DNA of 64,000 nucleotides from Hydrogenophilaceae bacterium (GTDB lineage: Bacteria > Pseudomonadota > Alphaproteobacteria > Caulobacterales > Aquidulcibacteraceae). Below are positions 1-9,939 of this stretch, piece after piece. The stretch lies in contig JACAEE010000156.1 of assembly GCA_013389015.1 (NCBI GenBank), positions 58,302 through 122,301 of the forward strand, read 5' to 3'. The position numbers and the translations under genes are program-made. The notes under the pieces are model-generated. The model was given only the letters and a program-made list of their open reading frames with translations. It was not told the origin of the DNA and did not search any database. How positions within the stretch are numbered: position 1 is the stretch's first letter; every line of letters starts with the position of its first letter.

Positions 1-1189
1 GCTGTGAGACGTAGCCAATGCGCGAGCGCACCTCTTCGCTTTGTCTTGCTGCGTCGAAGCCGGCGACAGCAGCGGTTCCGGCGCTGGGCGCCAACAGACC
101 GCAAAGGATGCGGATGAGCGTCGTCTTGCCGGCGCCATTGGGGCCGAGCAACCCCAGCACTTCCCCGGCTTTGACCTCAAGGCTCACATCGTCAACGGCG
201 ACGAAGGCGCCGAAGCGATGCGTCACCGCGCGCGCGGAGACCACGACGCCGCCAGGCTGCGTCGTGTTGGGCGGCGCCGGCGCCGGCGTCTCGCGGAGCT
301 GATCTGGCGATATCAACGTGAACGCGTCCTCCATGGAGGGCTGCGCCGGCGCCAACGTCGCGTCTGTGATGGACGGAAGAACGTTCGATGCGAGCTGAAC
401 CCTGAACTCTTCCGGCGATCGCTTCTGGAAGGTGAGCACGCGCGCATCCCGCGTCAGCGCGCGCTCGACGTCGTCAGCCCTGTTGGTGCGCAGACTGAAG
501 ACGCGGCCATGCGCTCGCTTCCGCAGTTCGGCAGGCGGGCCGAGTGCGAGCGGGCGCCCGTCCTTGAGCAGAAGGACACGGTCGCTGGCGTCAGCCTCGT
601 CCATGTAGGAGGTGGCGAAGATGATCGAGCGGCCGGCGGCTTTGGCGGCCTCGAGCATGCGCCAAAGTTCGCGCCGCGACAGGGGATCGACGCCGAGACT
701 GGGTTCGTCGAGAACCAGAAGGGGCGGCTCGTGAATGAGGTTGGCGCAAAGCGCGAGCTTCTTGCGCATGCCGCCCGAGAGCGCGGCCTCGCGGCGGGCC
801 TCGAACCGTTCGAGACCGGCCATGTCGAGCAAGCGCCGTTTGCGGATCGCATACGCGGAGGCAGGGACATCGCGGATCTTGGCCGCGAAGGCGATGTTCT
901 CGGCCACACTCAGGCGATCGTAGAGCGAGAAGCCCTGGCTCATATAGCCGACCCTGGCCTGGATGCGCTCAGCGTGACGACGCACATCCTCGCCAAGCAC
1001 CCGGCACTCGCCAAAACTTGGCCGCAGGATGCCGGAGAGGATTTGCAGCAGCGTCGATTTGCCGGCGCCGTCGGGCCCAACCACGCCAAAGACCTCTCCA
1101 GGAAGGAGTTGAAATCCGACATCTGAGAGCACAGTGCGGCGCCCGAAACGCCGCCCAATGCCTTGCGCGTCAACCAGCGGGACGGTCAT
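1..1189 (-). CDS. ABC transporter ATP-binding protein with two ABC domains (YbhF-like), 3' end runs off the left edge
   Basis: Minus-strand reading frame starting at 1189 (MTVPLVDAQGIGRRFGRRTVLSDVGFQLLPGEVFGVVGPDGAGKSTLLQILSG) and a second Walker A (LLGPNGAGKTTLIR) near 110-250; not in the ORF track because it is open at the edge. Confidence 0.85.
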   Translation of the reverse strand, partial: MTVPLVDAQGIGRRFGRRTVLSDVGFQLLPGEVFGVVGPDGAGKSTLLQILSGILRPSFGECRVLGEDVRRHAERIQARVGYMSQGFSLYDRLSVAENIAFAAKIRDVPASAYAIRKRRLLDMAGLERFEARREAALSGGMRKKLALCANLIHEPPLLVLDEPSLGVDPLSRRELWRMLEAAKAAGRSIIFATSYMDEADASDRVLLLKDGRPLALGPPAELRKRAHGRVFSLRTNRADDVERALTRDARVLTFQKRSPEEFRVQLASNVLPSITDATLAPAQPSMEDAFTLISPDQLRETPAPAPPNTTQPGGVVVSARAVTHRFGAFVAVDDVSLEVKAGEVLGLLGPNGAGKTTLIRILCGLLAPSAGTAAVAGFDAARQSEEVRSRIGYVSQ

Positions 1190-1193
1190 CCCA

Positions 1194-2246
1194 TCACCCT
1201 GGCGCCAGGAGGCGCGCAGGCCATCCGGCGTCAGCGTCCCAGAGGATCCAGGCGTCAGCGGGCATCCCGGGTTTCAAGAGCGTATCGGGATTGTCCGCTT
1301 CGAGCGTGACGCCATAGACGGTTCGGCTGCGCTCGTCCTGCGTGTGCACGTCGCGCGGCGTGAATTGCGCCTGGGCGTCGACCTGCGCCACGCGCGCCTC
1401 GAACAGGCGGTCGGGGAAGGCGTCGACGCCAATGCGCGCGGCCGCACCGAGCCGCACGCGTCCCAGATCTCCTTCGCTGATGAAGACGCGCAGCCGAACC
1501 ATCGACAGGTTCGCGATGATCGCAATCGGCTGGCCGGGCGCGACGATCTCGCCCGGCTCGGCTAGGCGCGCCAGCACGTGACCCGAGCGGGGCGCAGCTA
1601 CGCGCGTCTTGTCGATTTGCGAGCGCGCCAGCGCCGCCATCGCTGCGGCGGCGTCGGCTTCAGCGCGCGCGCGTGCGCGCTGATCGCGCAGCGCCGCTGC
1701 TCCGTCGGCGGCCTGGCGATAGGCATTGCGGGCCATGTCCAAGCGTTGCGCAGTGACGAAGCCCCGCTCAAAAAGGCTCTCATAGCGTTCGAGATCGGCG
1801 CGCGCCGTGCCTGTATGGTGGTCAGCGAGCGCGATCTGCCGGGTGATTTGCGACACCGCTTCTCTCGCTGCGCGTTGCTCGGCCAGAGCGCGGGCGCGCT
1901 GCAATTCATAGTCTGACGGCTCGATACGGGCGATCAAGGCGCCGGCTTCGATGTGTGCGCCTTCCCGCGCATTCACTTCCAGCAATCGACCGGCGACCTC
2001 GACGCCGACGCGTATTTCGTCGGCCTCGATACGGCCGCTGCCGTAAATGACCTGCTCGGCGAGCGCTGGAGGCCTGAGAGCCCAGAAAGCCAGCGCCGAG
2101 ACCAAGACAATCGCGCCCAGCGCGGATGCGACAATAGCTGTCGCTGCGGCCGGCGAGGCTGGAAAACGGCGGCGCAACGATTGCAGGAACGGCGCCCGCT
2201 GCATGCGTTCTGCTAGCGTGCTCGCCTGTCGGCTGGGTTGATCCAT
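1194..2246 (-). CDS. HlyD-family periplasmic adaptor / membrane fusion protein
   Basis: N-terminal TM, biotinyl-lipoyl-like and coiled-coil segments (GSGRIEADEIRVGVEVAGRLLEVNAREGAHIEAGALIARIE); adjacent to ABC ATPase; start MDQPSRQ chosen over the longer ORF. Confidence 0.85.
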   Translation of the reverse strand: MDQPSRQASTLAERMQRAPFLQSLRRRFPASPAAATAIVASALGAIVLVSALAFWALRPPALAEQVIYGSGRIEADEIRVGVEVAGRLLEVNAREGAHIEAGALIARIEPSDYELQRARALAEQRAAREAVSQITRQIALADHHTGTARADLERYESLFERGFVTAQRLDMARNAYRQAADGAAALRDQRARARAEADAAAAMAALARSQIDKTRVAAPRSGHVLARLAEPGEIVAPGQPIAIIANLSMVRLRVFISEGDLGRVRLGAAARIGVDAFPDRLFEARVAQVDAQAQFTPRDVHTQDERSRTVYGVTLEADNPDTLLKPGMPADAWILWDADAGWPARLLAPG

Positions 2247-2265
2247 CTCAAGGCGCTCAGCCGAT

Positions 2266-2937
2266 TCACTGAGACTGCGCGGTTGCGCGCGCGGGTTTTC
2301 GCCCAAGGCGCGGTATGAAACCGGGCGTGCGGGCCGCATAGGCGCGCCACTCTTCGCCGAAGCGCGCCTCCGCTTCGCGTTCCTCGAACTTGGCCAGGCG
2401 CACATACATTACGACGAGCACCGGAAACATGAGCGCCGTGATGATCGTCGGCCATTGCACCAGGAAACCAATCATCACCAGGATGAAGGCGACGTATTGA
2501 GGGTGACGCAGGATCTTGTAGGGCCCGCTGACGGCGAGCTTTCCTTGCGCCTGCGCGCGGTGCAGCACTATCCAGGACTCGCCCAGCAGCCACAAGCCCC
2601 CGATAATGAACCCGTCGCTGATCCAATGAATTGGCGTAAAGTGGGGATCACTGCGCCAGCCGAGCAGAGCCGGCCAGAAGTGGCCGGCATTGTGGGTCAT
2701 GATATCAACGCCTGGGATGAGATTCTGCAGCCATGGCGCTGCGAGATAGAGCGTCAGCGGAAAGCCGTACATCTCAGTGAACAAGGCGACGATGAAAGCG
2801 GAGAAGGCGCCGAGGCTGCGCCAGTCGCGCGACGATCGCGGCTTAGCGAAACTGAAAGCGAAGACGATGAAGAAGATCGAATTGACGATGACGAGGAGCC
2901 AGAGGCCATAGCCGGAAAAGGCGGAGTGCTCATCCAT
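2266..2937 (-). CDS. isoprenylcysteine carboxyl methyltransferase-family (NnrU/ICMT-like) membrane protein
   Basis: Multi-TM protein with GPYKILRHPQYVAFILVMIGF motif near the C-terminus. Confidence 0.8.
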   Translation of the reverse strand: MDEHSAFSGYGLWLLVIVNSIFFIVFAFSFAKPRSSRDWRSLGAFSAFIVALFTEMYGFPLTLYLAAPWLQNLIPGVDIMTHNAGHFWPALLGWRSDPHFTPIHWISDGFIIGGLWLLGESWIVLHRAQAQGKLAVSGPYKILRHPQYVAFILVMIGFLVQWPTIITALMFPVLVVMYVRLAKFEEREAEARFGEEWRAYAARTPGFIPRLGRKPARATAQSQ

Positions 2938-3193
2938 TGCGGCCCTCCGTCGTATTGTCGTGCCGGCCATGACCGGAGTGGCCGCCGTGCCCGTGCAGCA
3001 GGTGCATGAACGGGCAGAGAAGCAGGATGAGAAGCGGCCACGCCGCGAGAAGGTGGGCGCCGTGCTCGGTGACGACGTAGTAGGCGCCGACGGCCAGTAG
3101 CGCCAACATGAGAAGGCGCACGATCCAGCGTGAGCCGCCGCTCTCGTCACGCCCTGCTGGCTCGCCGTGGCTTCCGTGATGATGATCGGTCAT
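2930..3193 (-). CDS. DUF2933-like small His-rich membrane protein
   Basis: MTDHHHGSHGEPAG...WPLLILLLCPFMHLLHGHGGHSGHGRH. Confidence 0.7.
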   Translation of the reverse strand: MTDHHHGSHGEPAGRDESGGSRWIVRLLMLALLAVGAYYVVTEHGAHLLAAWPLLILLLCPFMHLLHGHGGHSGHGRHDNTTEGRNG

Positions 3194-3366
3194 GTCTGTG
3201 GTGATCCTCGCAAGCTCTTGAGCGGCGCGCCGCCGCTGAAACGACGGTTGCGGGGGGCGAGGGGTCGTTTCCTCCCGGCGGCGCGCGCTCAAAGATCAAT
3301 ACGCGCCCGCCGTCCGCGCCCCTGGCCCGCGCGTCCCCGCCTGTGTGGACCCCCCACCATGGGCGT

Positions 3367-4518
3367 TCAGCGGGCCAGCGCCTGTCTAAACTGAAGATGG
3401 CTGGTGAGGTCCTTGAGGGTCAGAACGCCGGCCAGACGGCCTTCAACGGCGACAATGAGCCGGCTGGCGCACGCTCGCTGCATGCGGTCAAGCGCAGCTT
3501 CGATAGCGAGATCAGGTTCAGCCACGGGGAGGTGGTCGATCGGCGTCATCACTGCCGAGAGGGGTGTGGCGGGCCAGTCCGACCGCGGCGTCTGTTTGGC
3601 CTCGCGCAACCCCGCGGCGCCGATAACGCGCCCGTCGCCAAGCACCGGGACGAGATCGTGCGGATGGCGGGCGAGCACGGTCTGCACAAAATCCTCGATG
3701 CTCATATCCGCCGGCGCGGAGACCGGAGTCGTGGTCATGAAGTCACCCACGCGCATGCCCGACAGCATCTGCCTGGCTTCAGCTTCTTTGCGGTGTGCGC
3801 TCGCCATCGATAGAATGAACCAGCCCAGAACGATCCACCAAAGCCCGTGCCCCATCGCCCCGCCGAGCGCGGACAGGAAGCCTGCGGCCATGAGGATGAT
3901 TGCGATGACCTCGCCAGAGCGCGCCGCGATCCGCGTCGCCTTGAGCGCATCCTTGGTGACGAGCCATACGATCGCGCGTAGCACGCGTCCGCCGTCGAGG
4001 GGAAAGGCCGGCGCCATGTTGAAGATTGCGAGCGTCAGGTTGAGCACGCCAAGATAGTGAAGCACCGCGTGGTACTCGGTAGGCGCGGCGGGCTCGGCCA
4101 CGCCGCCGAGATAGAAAAACGCAAGGCCGAGCGCCACGCTCACCAGGGGACCGGCGAGCGCCATCAGCAATTCAGCCACCGGCGCCTTGGGTTCTCCTTC
4201 CATCTCGGCCACGCCGCCAAACACAAAGAGCGTGATCGACTTGATCGGCAGGCCAAAGGCTCGCGCCACCAGAGTATGGCCGAGCTCGTGCAGGATGATC
4301 GAGACGGCGACGCCGACGACGGTTGCGGCGGCCATGACCCAGTACGTCGACTGCGGCAAGCCGCCATAGAGCTCGGGAAAAACGCCGGCCGCAAGCGACC
4401 AGGCGATCAAGAGCGCCAACAGCACCCAGCTTGCGTCAATCCTGATGTTTACGCCCAGCAGCGAAAAGGAGGCGATACGTTTGGCCAAGACTGAAGACCT
4501 CCGACCTCTCAGCTGCAC
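3367..4518 (-). CDS. site-2 protease family (M50) zinc metalloprotease with CBS domains
   Basis: HELGHTLVARAFG, NMAPAFPLDGGRVLRAI, C-terminal CBS pair; exact start uncertain. Confidence 0.9.
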   Translation of the reverse strand: MQLRGRRSSVLAKRIASFSLLGVNIRIDASWVLLALLIAWSLAAGVFPELYGGLPQSTYWVMAAATVVGVAVSIILHELGHTLVARAFGLPIKSITLFVFGGVAEMEGEPKAPVAELLMALAGPLVSVALGLAFFYLGGVAEPAAPTEYHAVLHYLGVLNLTLAIFNMAPAFPLDGGRVLRAIVWLVTKDALKATRIAARSGEVIAIILMAAGFLSALGGAMGHGLWWIVLGWFILSMASAHRKEAEARQMLSGMRVGDFMTTTPVSAPADMSIEDFVQTVLARHPHDLVPVLGDGRVIGAAGLREAKQTPRSDWPATPLSAVMTPIDHLPVAEPDLAIEAALDRMQRACASRLIVAVEGRLAGVLTLKDLTSHLQFRQALAR

Positions 4519-4747
4519 CGCGAGTACGCGGGGGCGTAGGGCTCGTTGTGTGGTTACGCGCCGCAGCGGTCGCGCCCTGACTGGCGCGCATTGACGCGGG
4601 GCCGCTGGGCAAAGGGCTCGGGCGACTCGGCGGGCCGGTCAGGGCGGCGGACTTGGGCTGCGTAAGATCAATGAGCGTGTCCGCCTGCGCGCTCGCAGTT
4701 CCCGGCGCGGACGAGCGCCAGCGCAGAGATGTATCGAGGAAAGCGCC

Positions 4748-6016
4748 ATGTCACTTCAACCGTCCGACGCGCCGAACGCAAGGAGCGGCGCGCTTGGCTT
4801 CAGTCCCTCTGAGCAGCTCTTGGCGGCGATGCTTGACCAGCTCATCGAGAAGGACGCGCTGGCGGTTGCTTTTCCAAGCGGGCGCGTGCGCCGTTTTGGC
4901 CAGGCGGACGCGGCGCCAGTGTCGGTCGCGCTCAAGGATGCGGGCGCTCTCAAACGCCTCATGGCGAACCCTGAGCTTGCATTGGGAGAACTCTATGTCG
5001 AGGGCCTCCTCGCGGTCGAAGGTGATAGAATCGACGCACTCCTTGCCGTTGTTCTGCAGAATCTGCGCGACAGGGGTTTCCGCGCCCGCACCGCGCCGGC
5101 GGGCCTACGCCTTATCGAAGGACCGCGGCGCGAAGTGAACAGCAGGGACCGCGCCGAGCGCAATGTCGCCCACCACTACGACATCTCGAACGAACTCTAT
5201 CGGCTCTTCCTCGATGACGACATGCAGTACTCCTGCGCTTATTTCGAGCAAGCTGGCGACACGCTGGAAGCGGCGCAAGCGGCCAAGAAGAAGCTGATCG
5301 CCAGAAAGCTTTGCTTGCGCCCTGGCCTTTCCGTGCTGGACATCGGTTGCGGCTGGGGCGGGCTAGCGCTCCACCTGGCACAGGTGCACGATGTGCGTGT
5401 GCGCGGCATCACCTTATCGCAGGCGCAATTGCCTGTGGCGCGCATGCGGGCGAATGCGCAAGGCCTGGCCGAGAGGGCGAAGTTCGCGCTTGAAGACTAT
5501 CGCGATACGAAGGGCAAGTTTGACCGCATCGTCTCGGTCGGTATGTTCGAGCATGTCGGGCGCGGGCATTACGACGCGTTCTTCCGCCAGGTCGCAGCGC
5601 TCCTCGCTGAAGACGGCGTTGCACTTCTGCACACGATAGGGCGCGCTGACGGGCCCGGCGCCACCAGTCCCTGGATCGACCGCTATGTCTTCCCTGGCGG
5701 ATATACGCCGGCGCTTTCCGAGATCATGCCGGCGATCGAGCGCGCGGGCCTTTACGTCACCGACGTTGAAGTTTGGCGGCTTCACTATGCACTTACGCTG
5801 CGAGCCTGGCGCGAGCGCTTCGAAGCGCGCATAGATGACGTACGAGAGATGTTCGATGAACAGTTCTGCCGCATGTGGCGCTTCTATCTCGCCGCCAGCG
5901 AAGCGGCGTTTCGCTATGGCGGGCATGTCGTGTTTCAGATTCAACTTGCGCGCCGCCAGGATGCGGTTCCGCGCACGCGGCGTTACCTGGCGGAGAACGC
6001 GGGTCCCATCGAATGA
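4748..6016 (+). CDS. cyclopropane-fatty-acyl-phospholipid synthase family SAM methyltransferase
   Basis: NVAHHYDISNELYRLFLDDDMQYSCAYF and VLDIGCGWGGLALHLA motifs. Confidence 0.9.
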   Translation: MSLQPSDAPNARSGALGFSPSEQLLAAMLDQLIEKDALAVAFPSGRVRRFGQADAAPVSVALKDAGALKRLMANPELALGELYVEGLLAVEGDRIDALLAVVLQNLRDRGFRARTAPAGLRLIEGPRREVNSRDRAERNVAHHYDISNELYRLFLDDDMQYSCAYFEQAGDTLEAAQAAKKKLIARKLCLRPGLSVLDIGCGWGGLALHLAQVHDVRVRGITLSQAQLPVARMRANAQGLAERAKFALEDYRDTKGKFDRIVSVGMFEHVGRGHYDAFFRQVAALLAEDGVALLHTIGRADGPGATSPWIDRYVFPGGYTPALSEIMPAIERAGLYVTDVEVWRLHYALTLRAWRERFEARIDDVREMFDEQFCRMWRFYLAASEAAFRYGGHVVFQIQLARRQDAVPRTRRYLAENAGPIE

Positions 6017-6157
6017 CGCAATCGAGTGCATTCTACGCCGCTCCGCTCACCGCTGGCATGGCTCGTCTGTCGCGCGGAGGAGGTGACCGGGTGCGCTAGG
6101 CCCCCAATAAGAAGGCAGCGGTCGCAGCGGCCGCGATGAGGCAGACTACGGAGGTGC

Positions 6158-6451
6158 GTGATGAGTTCGACCCGGGATGGCGACAAAACCGTAGGCATTG
6201 GCGTGCTGCCGCTTGGCGTCGCCTTGGCCGTCACCTTGCTGGCGGCGTACGCGGTCTGTTGGCTGGTCGCCGCTTCGCCCTATTCAAGCCCGTTTGCACA
6301 CGCCTGGCTCGATCTGTTTTCGGCCGCCCCTCAGGGATCGACCGCCCAATTGATCGAAGGGGGCGTCTACAGCGTCGTCGCCGCCTGGTTTGCGGCGCTC
6401 ATTTTTACACCGGTCTACAATATCGTTGCGCGCGCCGATCGTTTGATCTGA
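6158..6451 (+). CDS. small membrane protein, unknown function
   Basis: 97 aa ORF with two predicted hydrophobic segments between two well supported genes. Confidence 0.5.
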   Translation: MMSSTRDGDKTVGIGVLPLGVALAVTLLAAYAVCWLVAASPYSSPFAHAWLDLFSAAPQGSTAQLIEGGVYSVVAAWFAALIFTPVYNIVARADRLI

Positions 6452-6463
6452 TTTCGGTCTGCT

Positions 6464-7795
6464 TCAGGACGCGCCGGCGGCTGGCGGACCACGCCAGCGC
6501 CCCAGGTAGACCCGCTCAAAGGCGAACACCGCCAGAATGGCGATGGCTGCATAGAGCACGATTGCGGGATCGCTCTGCAATTTCATGGCGGTAAATGCCG
6601 CCAGTACGACGCCATCGAAGCTTAACGCAGCCAGCAGAATTGCGGTGCGTGCGCCGGCCTCGCGGCGCCGGTAACGAAAGACGCCCCAATGCACCACCAT
6701 ATCCATCATGAGATAGAAGAACGCCCCGAGCGAGGCGATCCGCGTCAGATCGAAAAACACCGCCAGCAGCGAGGCGATGACGACCGTATAGATAAGGGTG
6801 TGCCTCTGGATCGATCCCGACATGCCGAAATGGCTATGTGGAATCATATTCATGTCGGTGAGCATTGCGAGCATGCGCGACACCGCAAAAACGCTGGCCA
6901 GAAGACCCGACGCGGTGGCCACAGCCGCCAGGACGACGGTCAGGATGAAACCGATTTGCCCGAGCGCCGGCTCGGCAGCCTCGGCCAGGGAATAATCGCG
7001 CGCGGCGATGATCTGTTCGATTGAAAGGCTCGAGCCGACGCCGTAGGCCACCAGCAAATAGACCACGACGCAGAGCCCGATCGAGATCATGATGGCGCGC
7101 CCGACATTGCGGTTGGGTTCGGTGATTTCAGCGCCGGAATTGGTGATAGTGGTGAAGCCCTTGAACGCGAGGATCGCCAGCGCCACCGAGGCGATGAACC
7201 CGCCAACGCCATGATCGCCGGGCGCTTCGCCTTCTGGTGTGAAGGAAAAGCCGCTCGACCACAGCGCGGCAATGCCGAAGAGCGCGATGCCGCCGACCTT
7301 GATCACGGCCATGAGCAGCGAGAAGAGGCCGACGGAGCGGTTGCCGGCTACGTTGACGAGGAACGCGAACACAATCACGCCGACCGCCAACGCAGGCACG
7401 AGCGGACCCTCGGTGATCTCGAACGGGCGCAGCACATAGGTGGCGAAGGTGCGCGCCACGAGGCTTTCGGCGATAACCATGGAAAGCGCCATCAGGAGCG
7501 CCGCGCCCGCAGCGACTGCGCCGGCGCCGTAGCACTTCTCCAAAATCATGGCGATGCCGCCGGAGGAGGGCCATTTGTTGGACATCGCGACATAGCTGTG
7601 GGCGCTTAGTCCGGTCACGACGGCGCCGGCTATGAAGGCGAGCGGAAACAGCGGCCCGGCGAGCTCGGCGATCTGACCGGTTAGGGCGAAGATGCCGGCG
7701 CCGATCATCACGCCCGTGCCCATCGCCACGGCGCCGCCCAGGCTGATGGAGCCTTGCTTGTACTCGCCGCCGCCGTGCTGATGCGCCTGGATCAT
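6464..7795 (-). CDS. APC-family amino acid permease
   Basis: GAVAMGTGVMIGAGIFALTGQIAELAGPLFPLAFI; about 12 hydrophobic segments; start MIQAHQHGGGEY. Confidence 0.88.
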   Translation of the reverse strand: MIQAHQHGGGEYKQGSISLGGAVAMGTGVMIGAGIFALTGQIAELAGPLFPLAFIAGAVVTGLSAHSYVAMSNKWPSSGGIAMILEKCYGAGAVAAGAALLMALSMVIAESLVARTFATYVLRPFEITEGPLVPALAVGVIVFAFLVNVAGNRSVGLFSLLMAVIKVGGIALFGIAALWSSGFSFTPEGEAPGDHGVGGFIASVALAILAFKGFTTITNSGAEITEPNRNVGRAIMISIGLCVVVYLLVAYGVGSSLSIEQIIAARDYSLAEAAEPALGQIGFILTVVLAAVATASGLLASVFAVSRMLAMLTDMNMIPHSHFGMSGSIQRHTLIYTVVIASLLAVFFDLTRIASLGAFFYLMMDMVVHWGVFRYRRREAGARTAILLAALSFDGVVLAAFTAMKLQSDPAIVLYAAIAILAVFAFERVYLGRWRGPPAAGAS

Positions 7796-7941
7796 CGCGT
7801 CAGTCTGGATCAGCGGTGCTGCGAGGTCCACCGGCGCGGGAGCGGCCGGAAGTTCGCGGAGAGGAACAGGGATCGATTTGATCGATGTCAATGTCGCGCC
7901 GCGCCGCCGGGCGCAGCATTGTCCGCCGAGGAGCAAGATTC

Positions 7942-8208
7942 ATGAAGCTCAAGCCTGTCGCGCTCGCCATAGGCGCTGCTGTTGCATTCGCTATCATCTG
8001 GTCGCTGTGCAGCGCCTTTGTGGTGCTTGCGCCCGGCTCCGCCGATGCGATCTTCGCGGCGATGATGCACGCCGACATGCCGATGATGCGCGTGACGCTT
8101 GACGGATTCCTGATCGGGCTCGTCGGGTGGGCGCTGGGCGCTGGGGTGACGGCGCTTGCGCTTGCGCTCTGCTACAATGCGCTGGCTGGCGACAGGACAA
8201 AAGCGTGA
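7942..8208 (+). CDS. DUF5676-like small membrane protein
   Basis: MKLKPVALAIGAAVAFAIIWSLCSAFVVLAPG... Confidence 0.55.
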   Translation: MKLKPVALAIGAAVAFAIIWSLCSAFVVLAPGSADAIFAAMMHADMPMMRVTLDGFLIGLVGWALGAGVTALALALCYNALAGDRTKA

Positions 8209-8230
8209 TTGGCCGAAAGGAAGCTTGAAG

Positions 8231-8479
8231 ATGCGACTAGCTCTCGTTTCGCTCGCCGCCGCCGGTGTTCTTGGCGGCTGCATGAGCACGCAAGGCATGC
8301 ACGGCGGCGGCATGGCTCATGGCGCCATGAGCCATGAGGACATGATGCGCCATTGCCAGATGATGCGCGAAGGCGGCGATCAGGCGCCTGAGCACGATCC
8401 CGCCATGCACGGCGGAATGAGCCGTGAGGAGATGATGCGCCGCTGCCAGATGATGCAAGAGCACCCTAGTCCGGAATGA
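8231..8479 (+). CDS. Met/His/Cys-rich lipoprotein, candidate metal-binding protein
   Basis: Lipobox LGGC after signal peptide; internal repeat MSHEDMMRHCQMMREG / MSREEMMRRCQMMQEH. Confidence 0.65.
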   Translation: MRLALVSLAAAGVLGGCMSTQGMHGGGMAHGAMSHEDMMRHCQMMREGGDQAPEHDPAMHGGMSREEMMRRCQMMQEHPSPE

Positions 8480-8651
8480 ACGACCGGCCGAATGTGGCGG
8501 CGCCACGCCCACGTCCGCCGACAGGCGTGGCGGTAGGGCGCTGCTGCATGGGCTGGTTGGGATTGCCACCGGCGGCGAAATAGGCAGTGTTATGCCCCGG
8601 TTGAAGCCGCGCCGCGCAGTGAAGGCGCGCTTGGGGGAGGAGACTGCCGCG

Positions 8652-9428
8652 ATGCGCTTGCAGATGACAATCGGCATGTCTGCCGCCGCGATTCTTGCGT
8701 TGGCGCCGGCGCCGGCGCTTGCACACGACTTTTTCTTGTTGCCGGCGTCCTTCAACGCCGGCGCTGAAGTCCGCGTACAGGCGACCGTTGGCGCAAGCTT
8801 TCCAGCGGCTGAGATCGTCGTCACCGAGGACAGGGTCGCTGAAGCAGCGGCGAGCGAAGGCGCTTCGCTGCGCGTCGCCGGGGCGGGGCCAAGCGCCCTG
8901 GATCTGATCTTCGCCAGCGCCGCGCCCGGCGCGCATGTGGCTTCGCTGCGGCTGGCGCCAAGAGACGTCGAATATGCCGAAGACCGCATCCCGCTCATCA
9001 TGGAGGAATACGAGGTCGACGAAGCGGCGCGCGCAGCTGTCGCCGCACTGCCAGCCCCGCGTGTTCTGCGGGCGAGCTCTCAGCGTTTCGCCAAATCGAT
9101 CGTTTGCTTCCAATCTTGCGCCGACTGGACGCGGGCTGCGCGTCCGGCGGGCCATCCGCTTGAGTTCGTCGCTGACCCGGCCGAGCCGGGGCGTTTCGTA
9201 CTGCTGTTCCAGGGCGAGCCGCTTGCCAATTATCCGATCGCGCTCGCGCGCGCTTCAGAACGCGCGCATCTGGTGACCGACGACGCCGGCGCCGTCCGCG
9301 TCGGCGGCGGGACCGCGGGCGCATTCATGCTGTTCGCGGCTCACATGAGCGCGCCTGCCAGTCCGGGCGAACGATTTCAGATGCTGCTGAGCTCACTGAC
9401 GGCTCAGCTTAGTGAGCCGCCGCGCTGA
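8652..9428 (+). CDS. DUF4198-family periplasmic (metal-uptake-associated) protein
   Basis: Signal peptide then AHDFFLLPASFNAGAEVRVQATVGASFP. Confidence 0.75.
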   Translation: MRLQMTIGMSAAAILALAPAPALAHDFFLLPASFNAGAEVRVQATVGASFPAAEIVVTEDRVAEAAASEGASLRVAGAGPSALDLIFASAAPGAHVASLRLAPRDVEYAEDRIPLIMEEYEVDEAARAAVAALPAPRVLRASSQRFAKSIVCFQSCADWTRAARPAGHPLEFVADPAEPGRFVLLFQGEPLANYPIALARASERAHLVTDDAGAVRVGGGTAGAFMLFAAHMSAPASPGERFQMLLSSLTAQLSEPPR

Positions 9429-9479
9429 CGCGCCGCCGATGCGATCGCCGGGCTCAGGCAACTTGACCGGTGTGTTGGA

Positions 9480-9635
9480 TTTCGCTTGCGCCCGACAGGC
9501 ATGATTGAGCGGCTCACGCGCAAGCGGCCGCCATCACCGAACACAAGACTTTGCGCGAGATCGAACGCTACCGCAGCGGCCGATCAAGAGCGGCTCGCGC
9601 GCGAAGCCATCTCGCGGCTCATTCTGAACGGGTGA
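9480..9635 (+). pseudogene. decayed C-terminus of a tyrosine recombinase/integrase
   Basis: AAAITEHKTLREIERY (frame ending 9571) continues after a 1-nt shift as AAADQERLAREAISRLILNG* (stop 9633-9635); in-frame stop upstream (D*AAHAQ). Confidence 0.65.
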
Positions 9636-9939
9636 CGAACGCCAACTACCAAACCTAGCGCCAAGCCTTCCAAAGCACTCAATGAAATCAAGCGCGTTGG
9701 AAGGGAGTGGCGACCCCGGAGAAACGAAACCCGGCGCATCACGGCAATACGTCAACGCGGCTCGCCTCATGCTCAGACTCGGCCCGCCATTGGACCCTCA
9801 GTCGGCTAAGGGAATAGCGAAGCCGCGCGGGGCCCACGTCCAAGGCCAAAGCTGGCGCCGGTATGAATTGTGGTGCAAGCGACGTCGTTTCCGATCCATC
9901 AAGCACCGACAGCCCACGCTGCGATATATGGTTGGCCGA

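Noticed and set aside
41-1126. 361-aa + strand ORF
   Set aside because: Antisense shadow of the double-ABC ATPase; low-complexity Arg/Ala-rich translation typical of high-GC opposite-strand ORFs
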